From positions 1 through 10,748 of the forward strand of contig CAMWYL010000083.1 in the NCBI GenBank assembly GCA_947178465.1: DNA of 10,748 nt, in the 5' to 3' direction. The position numbers and the translations under genes are program-made. Positions 6,917 to 10,748 of this stretch are shown here, piece by piece. The first letter of the stretch is position 1; every line of letters begins with the position of its first letter. Origin of the DNA: an uncultured Lachnospiraceae bacterium (lineage in GTDB: Bacteria > Bacillota > Clostridia > Lachnospirales > Lachnospiraceae). A model generated the notes under the pieces. The model saw only the letters and a program-made list of their open reading frames with translations. It was not told where the DNA came from and made no database searches.

Positions 6917-6945
6917 AGTATAACCGCTTAGCCGGCGCTCTACAA
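6917..6945 (-). promoter_or_regulatory. Putative promoter for the GGDEF-protein gene
   Basis: On the minus strand TTGTAG (6945-6940) and TATACT (6922-6917) are separated by 17 bases. The -35 overlaps the last Leu codon and TAG stop of the upstream PHP-HAD gene. The expected start is near 6910, about 25 bases before the ATG. The 55-base gap holds no terminator, so read-through from the upstream gene is also possible. Confidence 0.5.
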
Positions 6946-8607
6946 GATAAATTTGTCAATTACCTCGACAATACCGTCGTGGTTATTGTCATTTTGGGTG
7001 ACATAATCCGCGCACTCCCGCAGAACAGAATTCCCATTGACCATTGCCACGCCAATCCCTGCCGCCTTTATCATGGAAATATCATTCTCCTCATCTCCCA
7101 CGGCAACCGCATTTGCAACAAGAAGATTCAAGGCTTTGCAAAGCTTTACAAGCGCGTTTCCCTTCCCCGCTCCACGGTTATAGAATTCCAAATACCGGTC
7201 ATTGGAAAACGCACAGATAATTTCATCCCCAATATCAGAGGCCTCAATTTCCTCCCGAAACGCCTCTAACCTTTCCCGCTCCTCCAAGTCTATCGCAATC
7301 AGCTTATACGGTGCATGTGGCAGCACCTCCTCCGGCCTTGTTGATACGATATGCGGCAGCACTACGCTTTTCGTATAGAATTCCAGCTCTTTATCCTCCG
7401 CAATGCTCACAATATGCGTATCCGTGTAGGTCTGAATATGCAGTCCGCGCGCCGCAGCCATGTCAAAAAGCCGTTGCGACGTTTTTAGCGCAATCGTATA
7501 ACCCTCTATCGGCTCCTGTTTGATACAGTCATACAGCATCGCGCCGTTATATGCAGTGGCATAAACGCCCCCTGCCTTCCCGTCCGCATCGCGTGCGAGA
7601 TCCAGCCGCTCCAACACCGCCAGAATACTGTTGATGGGTCTTCCGCTCGCAAGCACAAAATGATGCCCCGCCGCAAGCATCTGAAGGATTTTTCCGCGCG
7701 TTTTGTCCGATATTCCTTTATCGTCCGTCAGCAGCGTATCGTCCAAATCGGTAAAAAGAATTTTCGTCTCTCGCGCCCTTTTCAGCCCGTCAAGAATCAT
7801 CTCGTCCACATAAAGCCTTCCGTAACCTGACGCCAAATCCAGCCCCGGCTTGTTCTCACCGTGAAAGTCCGTTCCTCCGCTCTCTAACAGCTCATACTGT
7901 TTTGCAAGCGCTTTCATCCGGCGCGTTTCCCCTTCCGTATAGGTACTGTAGATGGTTTCCATTCCCATAAGTCCCGCCTTCTTAAGCGTAGCAATCAGCG
8001 TCTCCAGCTGCTCCCGCCCAAGCTGATAGAGCGTCGGATGCGCCAAAACGGGCACTCCGCCCGCCTGCCGCGTAACCTCTATTACCTCCTCCGGCGTGAT
8101 TTTCTCCCTGTGCACAAAATAAGGCGTGTGGTCGCCAAGATATCGGTCAAACGCTTCTTTCCTGCTCTTGACACAGCCCTTGTCCAATAAATACTTCGCA
8201 TAATGCGCCCTTGTAACCACCGCATCCGGAAACGCCGCCATCAGCGACTCATAGGTGATATCAATCCCCGCCGCCTGCAGGTTTGCACAGAGCTTATGGT
8301 TCCGGTCGTCCCTTGATTTTTGGAAGCGCGCCAGGTATTTCAGGAAAACGGGAGATTTATGGTCAATGAAAAGTCCCACGATATGCACATCGCGTCCCTG
8401 ATATTCAGTGGAATATTCTATCCCGGGAATGATTTCAATCGGCTTATCCTTGGCATACGCGATAATCTCGTCAATTCCTTCTATGGTATCATGGTCTGTC
8501 AGCGCCATTGCCTTCAGTCCCTTTTGCAGTGCATAGTCCACCAGCTCCCTTGGCGAAAACGTGCCATCCGAGCGGTTCGAGTGTACATGTAAATCTATTG
8601 CCCCCAT
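6940..8607 (-). CDS. Fusion of a PHP-domain phosphoesterase and a Cof-type HAD hydrolase
   Basis: The 555-residue protein joins two hydrolases. Residues 1 to about 280 are a PHP domain of the TrpH/YciV type, whose known members remove phosphate from nucleoside 3',5'-bisphosphates or trim RNA ends. Metal-ligand motifs are present: HVHSNRSDG (7-15), TDHDT (37-41), PGIEYS (61-66), H75, H136, AHP (189-191) and GGTDFHG (244-250). Residues about 282-555 are a class IIB (Cof/YidA-like) HAD phosphatase with motif I FTDLDDTLL (285-293, D287 and D289), motif II ASGR (320-323), motif III K482 in GKGNAL, and motif IV GDEEND (504-509). Both active sites look complete. The ATG at 8607 is the first possible start, because an in-frame TGA lies at 8616-8614. 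The AAGGAG site is 13 bases away, which is long. The soluble sequence points to the cytoplasm. Confidence 0.94.
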   Translation of the reverse strand: MGAIDLHVHSNRSDGTFSPRELVDYALQKGLKAMALTDHDTIEGIDEIIAYAKDKPIEIIPGIEYSTEYQGRDVHIVGLFIDHKSPVFLKYLARFQKSRDDRNHKLCANLQAAGIDITYESLMAAFPDAVVTRAHYAKYLLDKGCVKSRKEAFDRYLGDHTPYFVHREKITPEEVIEVTRQAGGVPVLAHPTLYQLGREQLETLIATLKKAGLMGMETIYSTYTEGETRRMKALAKQYELLESGGTDFHGENKPGLDLASGYGRLYVDEMILDGLKRARETKILFTDLDDTLLTDDKGISDKTRGKILQMLAAGHHFVLASGRPINSILAVLERLDLARDADGKAGGVYATAYNGAMLYDCIKQEPIEGYTIALKTSQRLFDMAAARGLHIQTYTDTHIVSIAEDKELEFYTKSVVLPHIVSTRPEEVLPHAPYKLIAIDLEERERLEAFREEIEASDIGDEIICAFSNDRYLEFYNRGAGKGNALVKLCKALNLLVANAVAVGDEENDISMIKAAGIGVAMVNGNSVLRECADYVTQNDNNHDGIVEVIDKFIL

Positions 8608-8631
8608 TACCGTTCACATTCTCCTTTCCGG

Positions 8632-8661
8632 AAAAAACGCAGGCCTGTCAGCCTGCGTTTT
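8632..8661 (-). terminator. Intrinsic terminator of the ABC-F gene
   Basis: A perfect 11-base stem, AAAACGCAGGC (8634-8644) with GCCTGCGTTTT (8651-8661), closes a 6-base loop. On the minus strand it ends in a run of six T (8637-8632). It starts 3 bases after the ABC-F stop codon. Its T-run lies only 5 bases before the ribosome binding site of the PHP-HAD gene. Confidence 0.9.
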
Positions 8662-8664
8662 CCA

Positions 8665-10308
8665 CTATTCTTCGCCGCTTTCATCCTCAGCCTGAGCAGT
8701 GTAAACGGTTCTCTTTCTTGCCATCTCATCATTTGCAAGATATTCATCATAGGTCGTAATCTTATCAATAAGCGACCCATCCGGCAGTATCTCCATAATG
8801 CGGTTTGCGGTTGTCTCAACAAATTGGTGGTCATGGCAGGCGAACATCGCCATTCCGGGGAACTTAATCAACCCGTTATTTAACGCCGTGATGGACTCCA
8901 TGTCCAAGTGGTTGGTCGGCTCATCCAATATCAGGCAGTTCGCACCGCTGATCATCATCTTGCTGAGCAGACAGCGCACCTTCTCTCCACCGGAAAGCAC
9001 CTTCACCTTCTTCACGCCGTCCTCTCCCGCAAAGAGCATACGCCCAAGGAAGCCGCGCACATAGGTAATATCGTCCACGGGAGAATAGCCCATCAGCCAA
9101 TCCGCAATCGTATAGTCATTGTTAAATTCATTGGTCGGGTCCTTCGGGAAGTATGCCTGTGAGGTTGTGACACCCCATTTATAGCTTCCCTCATCCGGCT
9201 CAAGCTCTCCCATCAGTATCTTAAACAGCGTCGTCTTGGCAAGCTCGTTGCCGCCGACAAACGCCACCTTATCCTCCCGCCCGAGGATAAACGAAATATT
9301 GTCCAGCACCTTCTCCCCGTTAATGGTCTTGGAGAGGTTTTCCACCGTCAGCACCTCGTTGCCGATTTCACGTTCTGGCCTGAAATCAATATAGGGATAT
9401 TTGCGGCTTGAAGGCTTGATATCATCCAACTCAATCTTCTCCAACGCACGCTTTCTTGAGGTCGCCTGCTTGGACTTGGAAGCATTGGCCGAGAAGCGTG
9501 AGATAAACTCCTGCAGCTCCTTAATCTTCTCTTCCTTTTTCTTGTTCGCTTCCTTCATCTGCTTTACGAGTAATTGGCTGGATTCATACCAGAAATCATA
9601 ATTGCCCGCATAAAGCTGTATCTTGCCGTAATCAATATCCGCAATCTGCGTACATACTTTATTTAAGAAATAACGGTCATGTGACACGACAATTACCGTG
9701 TTGTCAAAGTCGATCAGAAATTCCTCAAGCCATGCAATCGCATCCAAATCAAGATGGTTGGTGGGCTCGTCAAGGAGCAGGATATCCGGATTACCGAAAA
9801 GCGCCTTCGCCAGAAGCACCTTCACCTTTTCGCTGCCGTTCAAATCCCGCATCAGAGAATAGTGGATGTCCGTGTCCACCCCAAGGCCATTTAACAGCTG
9901 CGCCGCGTCAGACTCCGCCTCCCAGCCGTTCATCTCGGCAAACTCGCCCTCTAATTCACTCGCACGGATACCGTCCTCGTCACTGAAATCCTCCTTCGCA
10001 TAGATGGCATCCTTTTCCTTCATAATCTCGTACAGGCGGGCATTTCCCATAATCACCACATCCATCACGGGATATTCGTCATACTTGAAGTGATCCTGCT
10101 CGAGCACGGACAGTCTCTGTCCCGGCGTAATGGAGATGTCCCCCTTCGTTGTCTCAAGCTTTCCTGACAGTATTTTCAGGAATGTCGATTTGCCCGCGCC
10201 GTTGGCGCCGATTAAGCCGTAGCAGTTGCCTTCCGTGAACTTAATATTAACGTCCTCAAATAAAGCTTTCTTGCCGACTCTATAGGTTACATTATTTGCA
10301 CTAATCAT
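8665..10308 (-). CDS. ABC-F family ATPase, YbiT/YkpA-like
   Basis: ABC-F proteins are soluble twin-ATPase proteins that bind the ribosomal E-site region. Some tune translation and others give antibiotic resistance. The 547-residue product has ATPase domain 1 with Walker A GANGAGKST (34-42), signature LNGSEK (156-161) and Walker B LLLDEPTNHLD (177-187, E181). A charged linker follows at about 235-310 (KKKEEKIKELQEF at 257-269). Domain 2 has an atypical Walker A GGNELAKTT (352-360), signature LSGGEK (438-443) and LILDEPTNHLD (459-469, E463). No transmembrane domain is present. The unusual LNGSEK and the NxxAKTT loop are, from memory, normal for the YbiT/YkpA subgroup, so they are not decay. The leader is short with no attenuator, which argues against drug-inducible resistance. 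The ATG at 10308 has AGAGGG 7 bases upstream; a TTG two codons earlier is rejected. Confidence 0.95.
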   Translation of the reverse strand: MISANNVTYRVGKKALFEDVNIKFTEGNCYGLIGANGAGKSTFLKILSGKLETTKGDISITPGQRLSVLEQDHFKYDEYPVMDVVIMGNARLYEIMKEKDAIYAKEDFSDEDGIRASELEGEFAEMNGWEAESDAAQLLNGLGVDTDIHYSLMRDLNGSEKVKVLLAKALFGNPDILLLDEPTNHLDLDAIAWLEEFLIDFDNTVIVVSHDRYFLNKVCTQIADIDYGKIQLYAGNYDFWYESSQLLVKQMKEANKKKEEKIKELQEFISRFSANASKSKQATSRKRALEKIELDDIKPSSRKYPYIDFRPEREIGNEVLTVENLSKTINGEKVLDNISFILGREDKVAFVGGNELAKTTLFKILMGELEPDEGSYKWGVTTSQAYFPKDPTNEFNNDYTIADWLMGYSPVDDITYVRGFLGRMLFAGEDGVKKVKVLSGGEKVRCLLSKMMISGANCLILDEPTNHLDMESITALNNGLIKFPGMAMFACHDHQFVETTANRIMEILPDGSLIDKITTYDEYLANDEMARKRTVYTAQAEDESGEE

Positions 10309-10352
10309 TCTCAAACCCTCTGTTTTCTACGTTTTCTCTTTTCACTCTTCCT

Positions 10353-10380
10353 ATTATACATGAAAGCTTTTATTTTTCAA
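10353..10380 (-). promoter_or_regulatory. Sigma-A promoter of the ABC-F gene
   Basis: On the minus strand TTGAAA (10380-10375) and TATAAT (10358-10353) are separated by 16 bases. The expected start is near 10346, with a leader of about 38 bases. Confidence 0.72.
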
Positions 10381-10420
10381 GGCATTCTTTAGCGGACGGC
10401 TGTTTATGGGAACTTTTTTC

Positions 10421-10429
10421 TGCTATACT
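10421..10429 (+). promoter_or_regulatory. Putative extended -10 promoter for the WYL-type regulator gene
   Basis: TGC followed by TATACT (10424-10429) forms an extended -10. No good -35 is seen 17 bases upstream (TGTTTA). The start would be near 10436, leaving a leader of about 94 bases. That leader contains two small inverted repeats: GACAT/ATGTC at about 10438-10451, and TCTCAAC (10474-10480) with GTTGAGA (10504-10510). They may be autoregulatory sites or chance. Confidence 0.5.
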
Positions 10430-10529
10430 ATAAACAGGACATACAGATGTCATGTTTGATGTGGTAAAATGATTCTCAACGGAAGGCCCCACAAATATCA
10501 CAGGTTGAGAGAAAGGCATGGGGATTCAC

Positions 10530-10748
10530 ATGAAAACAGACCGGATGATTGGAATTCTGTCACTGCTGCTGCAGAAGGATATGGTCACGGCACCTTACCT
10601 GGCTGAACAGTTTGAGGTCTCAAGACGCACTATCAGCCGCGATATCGAGGGGTTATGCAAGGCCGGTATTCCCATTGTGACAAAGCAGGGTGCGAATGGC
10701 GGCATCTCTATTATGGAAAATTACAGACTGGACCGCACACTGCTGACC
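10530..10748 (+). CDS. YafY/DeoR-type HTH regulator, probably WYL-domain, N-terminal part cut by the window edge
   Basis: The visible 73 residues begin MKTDRMIGILSLLLQ and form an HTH_11-type winged helix: helix 2 APYLAEQFEVS, recognition helix RRTISRDIEGL, then a wing with GIPIVTKQGANGGISI. This is the usual N-terminus of YafY-like regulators, which normally continue into a WYL ligand/nucleic-acid-sensing domain; that part is outside the window. The ATG at 10530 is preferred because GGGGA lies 5 bases upstream and the family usually starts MKxDR. An in-frame ATG at 10518 is possible but has AAGG only 1-2 bases away. The gene is divergent from ABC-F and its targets cannot be told. Confidence 0.88.
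   Translation, partial: MKTDRMIGILSLLLQKDMVTAPYLAEQFEVSRRTISRDIEGLCKAGIPIVTKQGANGGISIMENYRLDRTLLT

Noticed and set aside
8665..10308. ABC-F protein as an antibiotic-resistance determinant
   Set aside because: Sequence character fits the housekeeping YbiT/YkpA subgroup and the short leader has no attenuator or leader peptide. Not excluded experimentally.
10309..10314. TTG start two codons upstream of the ABC-F ATG
   Set aside because: The ATG at 10308 has AGAGGG at a good distance, while the TTG is too close to it. Similar TTG extensions at 6896 (GGDEF) and 3679 (crp-like) were rejected or disfavoured for lack of a ribosome binding site.
1..10748. Mobile elements, CRISPR arrays, tRNA or rRNA genes, defence cassette
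   Set aside because: I saw no transposase, integrase, repeat-spacer array, tRNA cloverleaf or rRNA sequence, and the gene content is mainly housekeeping and regulatory.

Overview
The window looks like a chromosomal segment from an anaerobic Firmicute of the class Clostridia, most likely a Lachnospiraceae relative. I base this on the character of the GroEL/GroES sequences, a perfect CIRCE operator (the HrcA system), a YbiT/YkpA-type ABC-F protein, strong AGGAGG-type ribosome binding sites and sigma-A-type promoters. The family assignment is inference from recognition, not from a search.

Layout from left to right. The left edge holds the N-terminal 416 codons of a glycoside hydrolase family 2 enzyme on the minus strand, cut by the window edge. 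A roughly 310-base divergent intergenic region follows, with promoters facing both ways. Next is a plus-strand gene for a 455-residue membrane-anchored or exported protein of unknown function (1560-2927). It converges on a Crp/Fnr-family regulator (minus, ending at 2963), with a hairpin/palindrome in the 35-base gap. From there to 10308 all genes lie on the minus strand. In transcription order they are ABC-F ATPase, PHP-HAD fusion phosphatase, degenerate GGDEF protein, groES, groEL and the Crp/Fnr regulator. At the right edge a YafY/WYL-type transcriptional regulator begins on the plus strand, divergent from the ABC-F gene, and is cut by the window.

The minus-strand block is probably several transcription units rather than one operon. 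ABC-F has its own promoter and a clean intrinsic terminator 3 bases after its stop. PHP-HAD lies just downstream of that terminator with no promoter I can see. The GGDEF gene has a promoter-like pair overlapping the PHP-HAD stop. groES-groEL has its own sigma-A-type promoter with CIRCE at the transcription start, so it should be a heat-shock operon repressed by HrcA. The crp-like gene has a near-consensus promoter just after groEL, and a long hairpin that can act as groEL terminator and also forms the 5' end of the crp-like mRNA.

Most genes are housekeeping or general regulation: protein folding, ribosome-associated ATPase, nucleotide/sugar phosphatase, transcription factors. I do not see a clear new defence or mobile system. 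The items most worth a second look are the fusion of two phosphatase families with all motifs intact, the GH2 protein whose catalytic acid/base glutamate reads as valine, the GGDEF protein with a broken signature, and the promoter-in-terminator arrangement between groEL and the crp-like gene.
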